Shown here: positions 41,725 to 50,709 of the stretch, in pieces
Position numbering within the stretch: position 1 is the stretch's first letter
Layout: each line of letters opens with the position of its first letter
From: Lewinellaceae bacterium
GTDB lineage: Bacteria; Bacteroidota; Bacteroidia; Chitinophagales; Saprospiraceae
Assembly (NCBI GenBank): GCA_020636375.1
Contig: JACJXZ010000001.1
Location: forward strand, 124,001 to 188,000
DNA length: 64,000 nucleotides
Direction: 5' to 3'
The notes under the pieces: model-generated
Database searches by the model: none
Seen by the model: only the letters and a program-made list of their open reading frames with translations
What the model was told of the DNA's origin: nothing
Program-made: the position numbers and the translations under genes

Positions 41725-42984
41725 TCAAGTCCAGTAGTATGGGACAAAAAGATTAACGTATCCGCTCAAAACGTAGTGGCAATCAGGCGTAAGTACTTGA
41801 CGCACCAAATCAGCCAAATGAGGCATGTCATGCTTTTGGGAAATCCTGTCGGCGATGTACTCCATGGCGTTGACCCCGAGTTTGTTGGCAGTTTCCACAA
41901 TGGACATAAAAGCATCCCTGACTTTGGTGCCGGTTTTTGACCAAGAGTGCAAAGAGATATCTCCGTTTGCGGACAACTCGCCTTGCCCCCAGTTCCATGC
42001 CGTTATTGTGCAGGGGCTTGCCGAGAGGCTGGAAGTTCTTTGAAATCCAGGAGTTGATAGTAAAATTGCCAGTATTTATTTTGGAACTCTTCTTTGATAG
42101 AACGGTGCAGCTCTATTTTTGGGGTTAATTTGTTGTAATGGCGCGCATCGTGTATCCAGCACAAAGCGTGAAGCCACAGGGCAATTCTTAGATACTCCGG
42201 CGCATCGTCGCTAAGCAGCGATTTTACCACCGGAAAACCCACCTGCTCATGATAGTGCCCCAAGGCAAGGCTTTCCAAAATCCGGGGTACATATTCTTCT
42301 TTGCCCGGATTTGGGGGCATGCTCTTGGAGGTAGGCGCTAAAGGCTGGGATGCCCCACGGGCGCCCGCCGCTAAAATGCGCCTCCAGGAATTGCCTGTCC
42401 TTTTGAGACACTCCAAAATCGCGTAACAATTGCCGGCTGGTAGCGTTCAAGCACAGCCGCAAGCCTTCGGGCGGGTTGCCTAAAAAGGCGCGCAGCACGT
42501 CCAGGCGGCTTTTGGAATCCATAGTATAAAACACCGTGAAAAATTCTGCGCCAATGATTTGGGTGGCTTTGCCCTGGCCTTTTTCCTTGCTTTTTGTGCT
42601 GTCGGCCTGGGTATAGGGGCTGGCCTGTATGCCTGCCCGCAAGACCTCCCGTTGTTCTTTCAAAGCCCAGCTCTTGCCGCGCAGCAATATGTTGGATATT
42701 GTGTAAGCGGACATCACTATGCCTTGGCTTTTGAGCAAAACGCCCAGCCGCCCATGAGTCACGTCGCACGCATGGTGCAGGGTTTGCATCAGGCTTTGGA
42801 TGCCCGCGCCATATTCTCCAATGTATTCTTCTGGCAGGCTGCCTCGATACAACTTCCCCTGGCTGGGCGAATAATAGCGTTCTACTTTATAAAGGGTATT
42901 GCGGCGGACCAAGCATAGCTCTTGCTGTACTACTTCGTCATAACCTTTGAATTGGGCGTCAGTAAGCAAAACCGTTTTGTCCAC
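41725..42984 (-). mobile_element. Degenerate IS66-family transposase
   Basis: Three frames carry parts of one IS66-type transposase. First part (42984-42310): AGIQASPYTQADSTKSKEKG with the first catalytic Asp. Second (42310-42010): LLSDDAPEYLR with the second Asp, then CWIHDARHY. Third (42005-41725): LHNNGMELGARR with the Glu, then NGDISLHSWSKTGTKV and a normal C-terminal block. Between KELPAS and PLHNN about 40-50 residues found in relatives are missing, a real deletion. The first frame break is near a GGGC. No terminal inverted repeats or tnpA/tnpB accessory genes are visible, so it is an inactive remnant. Confidence 0.75.
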
Positions 42985-43042
42985 CCGGCGATATTCAGTC
43001 CGGTCAATTGGTTCTCAGGCGGAACTGCTCGATCTGATCTGA

Positions 43043-43246
43043 TTGTTGGTCCACGATGTTGAGCAAAAACTTCACGAAATCAAATATTTTATGGACGATG
43101 GGTCGATATGGCGCATCGGGTCAAGCATAACCTTGATGACGACAGTATGCGGTTATATTAATAAATTGGCAAATGAGCGACGTTTTGAGCGGATAAGATT
43201 AAAAGCTAAAGAAATCACAGCTGGTGCATATAAAAAAAAGAAATAA
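43043..43246 (+). CDS. Hypothetical short ORF next to the IS66 remnant
   Basis: 67 codons from a TTG start, ending in a lysine-rich tail (GAYKKKK); GC content is visibly lower than the neighbours. No signal peptide, helix pair or known motif. It may be the 3' end of a gene cut by the IS66 insertion, foreign DNA, or chance. A hairpin with a T run follows at 43273. Confidence 0.3.
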   Translation: MLVHDVEQKLHEIKYFMDDGSIWRIGSSITLMTTVCGYINKLANERRFERIRLKAKEITAGAYKKKK

Positions 43247-43272
43247 ATCAAATTCTTATAACAAAACAATAA

Positions 43273-43310
43273 CGCATCCGCCATTGTGGATGTGCGGGGC
43301 AGTCTTTTTT
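43273..43310 (+). terminator. Probable terminator
   Basis: CGCATCC (43273-43279) pairs imperfectly with GGATGTGCG (43288-43296), followed by GGGCAGTCTTTTTT. It would end the short plus-strand ORF. Confidence 0.5.
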
Positions 43311-43363
43311 ATTGCAAATTTTCGGGCTTTTCAAAACGATGAAGAAATCACAGCCGACTTGGG

Positions 43364-44271
43364 CTAAAGTAAACTGGGCTGCCCCGCCGCCCTTGTGGAT
43401 TCTACGAAACCGGGCTTTTGAGTGATCACGATGGGCACGCTGTTGTTAGGTTGTTGCGTTGGGGGAAACGCCCTTCAGGTCAACTTCGGCGGTAAAGTCC
43501 CGGTAGGAAACGGAATCATACCGGCTCAGGCCGAGCTTGCAGCTGACGGTGATCTTTTTCGGGAAAATCCGAAGGCTATCCGGGGCATTTTTAATGACCA
43601 GGGGACGAACATGGTCTTTTCCGTGAAGGGCTCCACTTCGATCCGGGCTTCAACCTGGTATGTCGACAGGGAAAGTTCCCGGTCAGGTTCTTCGAGCTTA
43701 ACCATACGGGTGACGCTGAACTTGAGTACCGGGCAGGAAAAGGGAATCGGTAAACCATTTGTCGATAGCGGCGACCCAGGGTGGTAAGGTAGCTATTTCC
43801 ACTGAATCGGGAACCAGGGTAACGGGGACTTCAGTTGGTGTTCCGGAGCAAAGCCAAGGCTGTCTCTAGTACGACGGGGACCTGTTTGAAGAACTTCTCC
43901 TCCAGGTCCAGGTTGAGGGTTTCCGGGTTGATGTCCAGGATAGCGATGTCATTGGAATATAAGTTCTGCGGGATATCCGACCGGAGCTGTGCCCGGGTGA
44001 GGTTGAGCTGAGTGGTGCCGGACAAGTCATAGAAAAGCCGGACGGTCCGGCTGGAAAAGAAGTCGAACAGCAAATCCCAGCCTGTTCCTTCTATTTGTAC
44101 CGTCATATCGTCAGGCGCCAGGGTGGCCAGCGCCTGGCCGGGGGGGATATCGAACTGGAAGGCGACTTGTTTTTCGGCGCGGTAAGTTTGAGAGAGCTTG
44201 ATCAGCAGCCAGAAGACGAAGGCTATCCCGATGCAGGCAAGCAGGGTAGCCCTGTCCTCTTTGAACTTCAT
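43364..44271 (-). pseudogene. YbbR-domain (CdaR-like) protein, frame broken at several homopolymers
   Basis: Envelope protein of about 302 residues with one N-terminal membrane helix and YbbR domains, known in firmicutes to regulate the c-di-AMP cyclase CdaA. Starts MKFKEDRATLL and reads to VVLETALAL, then loses frame near 43840. Blocks follow in other frames: PVTLVPDSVEIATLPPW, VLKFSVTRMVKLEEPD, IKNAPDSLRIFPKK, and a final NNSVPIVITQKPGFV. Shifts coincide with CCGGG (43729-43733), GGGG (43601-43604) and GGGGG (43461-43465), each fixable by one base. It follows yajC as in the common Bacteroidota order. Probably a sound gene read badly. Confidence 0.78.
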
Positions 44272-44284
44272 AGTAAATGCCTTT

Positions 44285-44611
44285 CTATTTATCCTTATCA
44301 TCAGTGGAAAAGAAAGAATCCGTCATTTCTTTTGATACGGCGGCCCGGGTGATTCGAATATACGTTTTATTGGCGACCTCCAGGGTGATGACGTTGTCTT
44401 CGATCTTATTGATCCGGCCGATAATTCCGCTGGCCGTCACCACTTCGTCCCCTTTCTGGAGGCTGTCCATAAATGTCTTTTGTTCCTTCTGGCGTTTCTG
44501 CTGGGGGCGGATGAGGAACAGCCAGAAGATCAGGATCATGGCGCCGATGAAGATGAGGTTGTACATCCCCGCGTTCCCGGCTTGTAACAAGAGCAGATCA
44601 GATGATGTCAT
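44285..44611 (-). CDS. yajC: Preprotein translocase subunit YajC
   Basis: A 108-residue inner-membrane protein, accessory to SecDF in protein export. One membrane helix (LIFIGAMILIFWLFLI) is followed by the diagnostic RPQQKRQKEQKTFMDSLQKGDEVVTASG and IGRI. ATG 44611 gives a normal length; the frame continues to a TTG that overlaps the upstream stop. It sits between the DUF1573 and YbbR genes on the same strand. Confidence 0.95.
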   Translation of the reverse strand: MTSSDLLLLQAGNAGMYNLIFIGAMILIFWLFLIRPQQKRQKEQKTFMDSLQKGDEVVTASGIIGRINKIEDNVITLEVANKTYIRITRAAVSKEMTDSFFSTDDKDK

Positions 44612-44643
44612 TTTAAAAGGATTTTCGCTTGTTGATGTATGGT

Positions 44644-45159
44644 TCAATCCGGACTCTCCGGCCCCTCGCCTTTAGGATGTACAAATCCTTTAAGGAAGAC
44701 CTTGGTGGTCGCCGGATAAGTATTGGCCACAATAGTGACGGGTTTGGTTTGCTGGTTCTTTTTACCCTGCGTATTGAACTTCACCGTTATGTTTCCGGTC
44801 GCGCCGGGCGCAACCGGTTCTTTGGGCCATTCGGGTACCGTACAGCCGCAGGTGGAACGGGCGCTGCTAATGAGCAAAGGCGCTTTGCCGGTATTGACGA
44901 ACTGGAAAACGTGTTCCACGACGGCGCCTTCGTCGACCTCGCCAAAGTCAAAAGTTTCGTCCTCGAAAGCGATCCTGGCCACATTGACCGTATCCACCGG
45001 CTCGTTGGCGGAGACGGGGCTGCGGATGATGTCGGAATTGCGGACAGGGCCATCGCTTTTGATTTCCTCCAGTGACTTTTCGCTGTTGCCGCCGGGCTGG
45101 CTACTGTTATTGCAGGCGAATACAATGATTGTTGTGGCCAGCAGGATAAATCGGTTCAT
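44644..45159 (-). CDS. DUF1573 lipoprotein
   Basis: A 171-residue lipoprotein (lipobox FAC, Cys16) with one DUF1573 domain: FDFGEVDEGAVVEHVFQFVN, then ARSTCGCTVPEWPKEPVAPGA, and a C-terminal strand. The domain is an immunoglobulin-like fold common in Bacteroidota and often encoded next to yajC. Function unknown. It heads the DUF1573-yajC-ybbR unit. Confidence 0.9.
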   Translation of the reverse strand: MNRFILLATTIIVFACNNSSQPGGNSEKSLEEIKSDGPVRNSDIIRSPVSANEPVDTVNVARIAFEDETFDFGEVDEGAVVEHVFQFVNTGKAPLLISSARSTCGCTVPEWPKEPVAPGATGNITVKFNTQGKKNQQTKPVTIVANTYPATTKVFLKGFVHPKGEGPESPD

Positions 45160-45188
45160 ATTATTTGACTTTTCTACTGGGTTTGATG

Positions 45189-45196
45189 CAAAAGTA
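45189..45196 (-). promoter_or_regulatory. Candidate -7 box of the DUF1573-yajC unit
   Basis: On the minus strand this reads TACTTTTG, matching TAnnTTTG, about 30 bases before the start codon. No good -33 element 19 bases further up. Confidence 0.4.
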
Positions 45197-45276
45197 ATAA
45201 AAGTTTTGGCGTGCAGGCGCGCTCACGCCGCTCAGAATAGTAACTTGCGAGGGTAAGAATTGTTTCGTTAGCCATT

Positions 45277-45798
45277 ATGCGAATATTTCTGATCGGATTT
45301 ATGGGCAGCGGCAAGTCGTTCACCGGCCGCCGGCTTGCCCAACAGGCGGGGATGCGCTTCGTCGACCTGGATGAATGGGTTGAAAATAAAGAAGGCAGAA
45401 GTATCCGTGCCATTTTCGGGGAAAAGGGGGAGCCCTACTTCAGGAAGGCAGAGCGGGATGCCCTGCGGGATATGCTCCAGTTTCCGGATGTCGTTGTTTC
45501 CTGTGGGGGCGGCACGCCCTGTTTCCACCAAAACATGCCGTGGATGAACGAACAGGGCGTAACCATTTACCTGCGCGCCCCGGTGTCCCTGCTGGCCCGC
45601 CGCCTCGCCGGCCAGCAGGGGCACCGCCCTTTGCTGGACAAGATGGGCCGGCACGAGATGGAAGCCTTTATCCGGTCCAAACTGGAAGAAAGAGAACCCT
45701 TTTACATGGAGTCGAGCATTGTTTATGAACAGCGGCATAAAGAGGAACCCGTGGCGGAAAACCTCCTCCGGCACTTTCAGGACCTCATCGGGCACTGA
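45277..45798 (+). CDS. aroK: Shikimate kinase
   Basis: A 173-residue P-loop kinase, the fifth step of the shikimate pathway. Walker A GFMGSGKS, shikimate-binding FVDLDEWVE and SCGGGTPC, and the lid region LAGQQGHRPLL are all in place. Length is normal. The next gene begins close behind its stop and is probably co-transcribed. Confidence 0.96.
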   Translation: MRIFLIGFMGSGKSFTGRRLAQQAGMRFVDLDEWVENKEGRSIRAIFGEKGEPYFRKAERDALRDMLQFPDVVVSCGGGTPCFHQNMPWMNEQGVTIYLRAPVSLLARRLAGQQGHRPLLDKMGRHEMEAFIRSKLEEREPFYMESSIVYEQRHKEEPVAENLLRHFQDLIGH

Positions 45799-45834
45799 GC
45801 AGTGATCAAAAAAAAACTTAGTTTTGACATTTAT

Positions 45835-48800
45835 ATGGCATTTAAGTTCTCCATTCCGTTTTATGCTTTTCGGTTGCATTTCCAGCCTGGCGCCAGCCTG
45901 CTTGCGCCACTGGCGGACAACAACGTACTCCGCCTGGGGCAGCCCCTGCGGTTGGTTGCAGAACAATATGCTGATGCATTGCAGCAGAAAGTGATCAACC
46001 GGGGCCGGTTGAGGGAGGTGCTCCAGGAATACCAGAGCGGAGATTTCTACCAGGGCAGCCTGGAGGTCAGGTTCGAGGAGTCCAGAGACCAATTCAGCTA
46101 TCCGGCCTTTGCCCTGGAATTTTCCTATTTCTTCAATCATCAGGAGAAAGGAATCTGGGGCATTGCCCCGGCCATTGGCGTTGAAGCTTTCGCCGAAGAT
46201 GAGGAAAGCCTTCAGCAACAGCTGGAAGAAGCCATCCGGCTTGATTTTACGCGCAACCGGCGGCTTTATGCCGTCCAGGACATCGTCGCCACGATCTGGT
46301 TTCAAAGTATTGAGCTTCAACATCAGGAAGTCCGCCTGCAGGCGCCAACACCGAGGGAACTGGAAGAGTTGGAGCACAGAAGCCAGGAAAAACTGCTGCC
46401 GAGAGTAGCCAGCGCCCTGACCATCAAACGGCAGGCTACCTACGGGCGGGAAGACTTGCTGGACCAGTTCGTGCGGGCGCTGAAGGGTAAATTTAACCGC
46501 AATGTCCTGCTGGTCGGCCCTTCCGGTTGCGGAAAGACTTCTTTGGTTTGGGAACTGGCGCGCCAGCAGAAAAGAAGGCGCGTCAAACAACAGATCTGGG
46601 AGACGACGGCATCGACTCTGATAAAGGAACTGATGAAAGATACCGGATGGCAGGAGAACCTGGCCCTCCTTTGCCAGGAATTGGCGGCAAGCGGCAGCAT
46701 CCTTTTCATCCGCAACCTGATGGAGCTTTTCGAAGTTGGGAAATACGAAGGCAATGACGTCAGCATGGCCGACTACCTGCGCCCGTTTATCAGCCGGGGC
46801 GAGATTCATATCATTTCTGAATGTACAGAAGAAGAGCTGGCGCAGATAGAGGTCAAAAGCCCGAATTACCTCTCCTTCTTTCAATCGATCCACATCAGAG
46901 AGCCGGAAGGAGAGGAACTCGAGCAGATCATCCTTCACAAAGTAAAGGATATTGCCAGCGTGAGGAGCATTGGCATCGAAGAAGAAGCCATTCGGGAGAT
47001 CATACGCCTCAACCGCCGGTTCACGCCTTACGCCGGCATGCCGGGCAAGCCCATTCGCTTCCTGGAGAGCCTCCTCATCAACAAGAGCAGTTCCTCCCGG
47101 CCGGCCGGCGAAAACATGGAAATCTCCCGGCAGGAAGTCATCCGCCAGTTTTGTGACGAGACGGGCATGCCCCGGTTCATGGCAGACCCTTCTGTGCCTA
47201 TGGACGCCGCCGCTGTGAGGCACCGTTTCAACAACAGCGTCTTCGGCCAGGAAGCTGCCGTGGATAGCGTGGTAGACGTGCTGGTGTCGGTCAAGACGGC
47301 GCTCACCCGGACCGGTAAGCCCATCGCCTCGCTGCTCTTTGTCGGGCCGACCGGCGTAGGCAAAACGGAACTGGCCAAGATCCTGGCTGAATTCATGTTC
47401 GGCAGCCGGGAGCGCCTCAGTCGTTTCGACATGAGCGAGTTCGCTTCCCCTTACGCCGTAGCCCGGTTGATTGGAACCAGTTATTTTTCCGACGGCTTGC
47501 TCACTTCGGCCATCCGGCGGGAACCATTCAGCGTGTTGTTGTTCGATGAGATCGAAAAAGCTCACCCCACCTTCTTCGACCTCCTGCTGCAGGTTCTCAG
47601 CGAAGGGCGCCTTACCGATTCTCAGGGTAAACTCGTCAATTTTTGCAGCACCATCATAATAATGACCTCCAATATCGGCGCACAAACGCTGGCCTCGAAC
47701 CCTATCGGTTGGCTGCAGGGGATGAAAAAAGAGGTGGTCAAGGAGCATTTTATGTCCGAAGTACAAAAATACTTCCGGCCGGAACTGTTCAACCGCATTG
47801 ACCAGGTGATCTCCTTTGCCCCTCTGGACAGCTTCACCGTCCGGTTTGTCGTAGAACGGGAAATTGCCCTGCTTCGCCAGCGGGAAGGCATTAAATTCAG
47901 GCGGATCAACCTCAGTATCCAGGACGAAGTGCTGGACCTGCTGGCCCAAAAAGGCTATGACGGCAAATACGGTGCCCGCCAACTTCAGCGGACGATCCGG
48001 GAAGAGCTGATCGCCCCCTTGTCCATAATCCTGAACACAGAAGACTACGACGACCAGTTGGAGGTTACTGCTTCCGTTCGGGATGGCAGCGTGCTTATCG
48101 AATCTGAAGCCGACCCTCTGGGGCTGGAATTGCTGCTGGAAGAATATACCAAGATCAGCCATGCAGACCATGCCAGTGCGTTGCGGCGGCAGGTGGAAGA
48201 GGTGAAGGAAGGCCATTTCTACGTCCGGCTTCTGAGCGAACTCGACATCCTGGAACGGAAGAAACGCAAAGCCAAGCAGAAATTCTGGAACAACCACCAC
48301 CAATCGGAACAGTATACCTATTACCTGGAAACCCAGCAGCATGTGAGCCGGCTGAGCCGGCAGATCGAGGAATTAGAGATGAAGTTATCCCTTTCCTGCC
48401 TGCATGCCGGCCCATACGAACCTGCCTGGACCGACGAGCTGGAAGAATGGGAGGATGCTTTTTTCAAGCTTAAAATAGAGGTGTACACCAGGCTTCACCC
48501 AAAGGCCAACCTTTGCCATTTGGCTGTCTATGGCCCGCAACCGGTGCCGGCGATCGATTTCTACCTGAATCTCTTCCGGGAAAAAGGGTTTTCGGTTCAG
48601 GCCTGGAGCGTATGGTTCCGGGAAGGGTTTTACAACGAGGAAACGGCCGAAGCGGAAGAAGGCAGCCTCAAAAAGAAAAAGAGAGAAGCCTACCTCAAAC
48701 ACCCCTGGGATCCCCGCGAATCTGCGGAACCACAGCCTGAAAAACCAGGCGATGTCTGGTGGGGCGTAGAATTCTCCATCGACGGCCCTTGTTGTTTTCT

Positions 48801-49083
48801 CTTCTTAAAAGGAGAAGAAGGCGCTCAGCAATGGCAGGAAGGTAGCCCCCCCGGCACCCCGTGTGTCGTCCTGGTGGAGAATGAGCCTTTCCCAACACCC
48901 CGAAAACTACACCGCAAGGACTTCTACTCCAAACAAGCCTTCCGGCGGGTGATCGACCAGGTTTCGGTAAAGGACAGCATTTACAAAATCAACAGAGAAT
49001 ACAACAAATCAGCCCTGCTTGGCCTTATTATGGATAAACTTGAAGAGAACTTCCGGGCGAAGCTCGATTCAGAAATGCTATAA
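45835..49083 (+). CDS. Atypical ClpB-like double AAA+ protein with unique N- and C-terminal regions
   Basis: A 1082-residue AAA+ protein. I chose ATG 45835; a GTG at 45802 would add 11 residues. Residues 1-190 match no Clp N-domain. AAA1 keeps Walker A GPSGCGKT (228-235), but the Walker B place reads SILFIRN (288-294) instead of ILFIDE. AAA2 is complete: GPTGVGKT (504-511), VLLFDE (567-572), sensor Asn613, arginine finger Arg654 (ELFNRID), GARQLQR. The usual GYVG pore loop is replaced by the shorter GTSYFSDG (547-554), and there is no M-domain. Residues about 840-1030 form an extra domain. It is not a standard disaggregase; partner unknown. Confidence 0.85.
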   Translation: MAFKFSIPFYAFRLHFQPGASLLAPLADNNVLRLGQPLRLVAEQYADALQQKVINRGRLREVLQEYQSGDFYQGSLEVRFEESRDQFSYPAFALEFSYFFNHQEKGIWGIAPAIGVEAFAEDEESLQQQLEEAIRLDFTRNRRLYAVQDIVATIWFQSIELQHQEVRLQAPTPRELEELEHRSQEKLLPRVASALTIKRQATYGREDLLDQFVRALKGKFNRNVLLVGPSGCGKTSLVWELARQQKRRRVKQQIWETTASTLIKELMKDTGWQENLALLCQELAASGSILFIRNLMELFEVGKYEGNDVSMADYLRPFISRGEIHIISECTEEELAQIEVKSPNYLSFFQSIHIREPEGEELEQIILHKVKDIASVRSIGIEEEAIREIIRLNRRFTPYAGMPGKPIRFLESLLINKSSSSRPAGENMEISRQEVIRQFCDETGMPRFMADPSVPMDAAAVRHRFNNSVFGQEAAVDSVVDVLVSVKTALTRTGKPIASLLFVGPTGVGKTELAKILAEFMFGSRERLSRFDMSEFASPYAVARLIGTSYFSDGLLTSAIRREPFSVLLFDEIEKAHPTFFDLLLQVLSEGRLTDSQGKLVNFCSTIIIMTSNIGAQTLASNPIGWLQGMKKEVVKEHFMSEVQKYFRPELFNRIDQVISFAPLDSFTVRFVVEREIALLRQREGIKFRRINLSIQDEVLDLLAQKGYDGKYGARQLQRTIREELIAPLSIILNTEDYDDQLEVTASVRDGSVLIESEADPLGLELLLEEYTKISHADHASALRRQVEEVKEGHFYVRLLSELDILERKKRKAKQKFWNNHHQSEQYTYYLETQQHVSRLSRQIEELEMKLSLSCLHAGPYEPAWTDELEEWEDAFFKLKIEVYTRLHPKANLCHLAVYGPQPVPAIDFYLNLFREKGFSVQAWSVWFREGFYNEETAEAEEGSLKKKKREAYLKHPWDPRESAEPQPEKPGDVWWGVEFSIDGPCCFLFLKGEEGAQQWQEGSPPGTPCVVLVENEPFPTPRKLHRKDFYSKQAFRRVIDQVSVKDSIYKINREYNKSALLGLIMDKLEENFRAKLDSEML

Positions 49084-49086
49084 CCA

Positions 49087-50520
49087 ATGAAGTATCTGAT
49101 TTTTCTGCTGCCTGCCTTTTTCCTGACGCACCCTTTAAACGCACAAAAGGCTGACAGCACCTATAAATTTTACTGGGTTGCTTTCACAGACAAAGCGGAC
49201 AGCCCGTTTCGGGTGGACAGGCCGGAAGAATTCCTTTCCGAACGAGCCGTTGCCCGCCGGAAAAAGTGGGGCATCCCCGTAACGGAAGAGGATTTTCCCC
49301 CCAACCCCCGCTATCTCGATACGCTGGAAAGCCTGGGAGGTATCGTTCATCATCGTTCCCGCTGGCTCAACGCAGCCACCGTACTTTTATCTGATGAGAG
49401 CCTGCTGGCGGCGGCCGGCCTTCCTTTTGTCAAAGGAATCGAGTACGTAGGGTTCCCCTACGAAAAACGGGAGCGGCGGAAAACCAGCATGAAGGGCGAC
49501 AGCTTGCTCAGCAGGAAGCTGGATGGCCAGCCTTACGGCTACGCTACCCGGCAGATACAGTGGCTTAATGGCGACACCCTGCACCAAATGGGTTTCACCG
49601 GGGCAGGTATCTGGGTGGCCGTTCTCGACGGCGGGTTTATCGGCGTCGATGAGAGCCCGTTCTTTGACAGCCTCCGGGCCGGGGGGCGGTTGCTGCTCGC
49701 CCGCGACTTCGTCGACGGCGACCTGGAAGCCTATGAATCCAGCACTCACGGCAGCCGCGTCCTGTCCGCCATGGGCGCCAATGTCCCGGAAGTGATGATT
49801 GGGACGGCCCCGGGGGCCACTTATGCCTGCATCAAGACCGAAGACACCAGGGGGGAATACCGCATTGAGGAATGCCACTGGGTGGCCGGGCTGGAGTATG
49901 CGGACAGCCTTGGCGCCGACCTGGTAAATTCCTCCCTGGGGTACACCACTTTCAACGACCGGCAGATGAACTACACTTTTGAAAACCTGGACGGGAAAAG
50001 CTCGGTGGCAAGCCTGGCGGCTGACGTTGCTTTCCGGAAAGGGATGATCGTGGTTACCAGCGCCGGCAATGAGGGAAGCTCTCCCTGGCGGCATATCGGC
50101 ATCCCGGCCGATGCCCGCAACGCGCTTTCCGTGGGAGCGATTGATTTCTCCGGCGGCCGGGCGTCCTTCAGTTCGCTGGGCCCTACTGCCGACAACCGGA
50201 TCAAGCCGGACGTGGTTGCGCCCGGTGCCTGGGTTACCGTAGCTGACCCTTTCGCTTTCCAGGCCAGCATCGGGTCGGGCACCTCCTTTGCTTCTCCCAT
50301 CCTGGCGGGCCTGGTAGCCTGCCTGTGGGAAGCTTTTCCGGACAAGCGCAATGAAGAGATTGTCGAAGCAATAAAAAAAAGCGCTTCGCAGGCCGACGCG
50401 CCGGATGTGGAACTGGGTTACGGCATCCCCGATTTCGGCAGGGCGTACCGATTTTTGATGAGCACAGTAGCGGAAGAACAGCCGGATAATGTGCCTGGCG
50501 GGCAGATGGAAAAAGATTGA
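49087..50520 (+). CDS. Secreted S8 (subtilisin-like) peptidase
   Basis: A 477-residue exported protease, signal peptide ending PLNAQ. A propeptide-like part (25-150) precedes the catalytic domain with Asp in VAVLDGGF, His in SSTHGSRVLS, Asn in SAGNEG and Ser in GSGTSFASPI. It has no T9SS sorting domain, so it probably stays in the periplasm or leaves otherwise. It starts three bases after the AAA+ gene stop and is likely co-transcribed with it. Confidence 0.92.
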   Translation: MKYLIFLLPAFFLTHPLNAQKADSTYKFYWVAFTDKADSPFRVDRPEEFLSERAVARRKKWGIPVTEEDFPPNPRYLDTLESLGGIVHHRSRWLNAATVLLSDESLLAAAGLPFVKGIEYVGFPYEKRERRKTSMKGDSLLSRKLDGQPYGYATRQIQWLNGDTLHQMGFTGAGIWVAVLDGGFIGVDESPFFDSLRAGGRLLLARDFVDGDLEAYESSTHGSRVLSAMGANVPEVMIGTAPGATYACIKTEDTRGEYRIEECHWVAGLEYADSLGADLVNSSLGYTTFNDRQMNYTFENLDGKSSVASLAADVAFRKGMIVVTSAGNEGSSPWRHIGIPADARNALSVGAIDFSGGRASFSSLGPTADNRIKPDVVAPGAWVTVADPFAFQASIGSGTSFASPILAGLVACLWEAFPDKRNEEIVEAIKKSASQADAPDVELGYGIPDFGRAYRFLMSTVAEEQPDNVPGGQMEKD

Positions 50521-50709
50521 TTTTCCTTTTTCAGGAGTATTTACCCATTTTCACTCTATCAGCAAGCGCCCAGCAAGAGCCCCGGCGGCGCTGATAATTC
50601 AGCGGGTGGTTGCCAGGGCTTTGCCCAGTGCTGCTGCTTGGCAGACACTTTCGATGACGGGCAAGCCCTGGCAATGAAAACGTACTTTGGGAGGCAAGCC
50701 CCCAAAGCC

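Noticed and set aside
43422..43787. 121-codon plus-strand frame with a lipoprotein-like start
   Set aside because: It is the complement of the frame-broken YbbR gene; the minus strand carries recognisable YbbR blocks over the same bases.
45268..48342. 1024-codon frame on the minus strand
   Set aside because: It is the antisense of the aroK and ClpB-like genes, with no family motifs and atypical composition; GC-rich codon use produces such shadows.
50521..50709. Small gene between the subtilase and gdhA
   Set aside because: Short frames on both strands lack a signal, motif or consistent start; probably 3' untranslated regions of two convergent genes.
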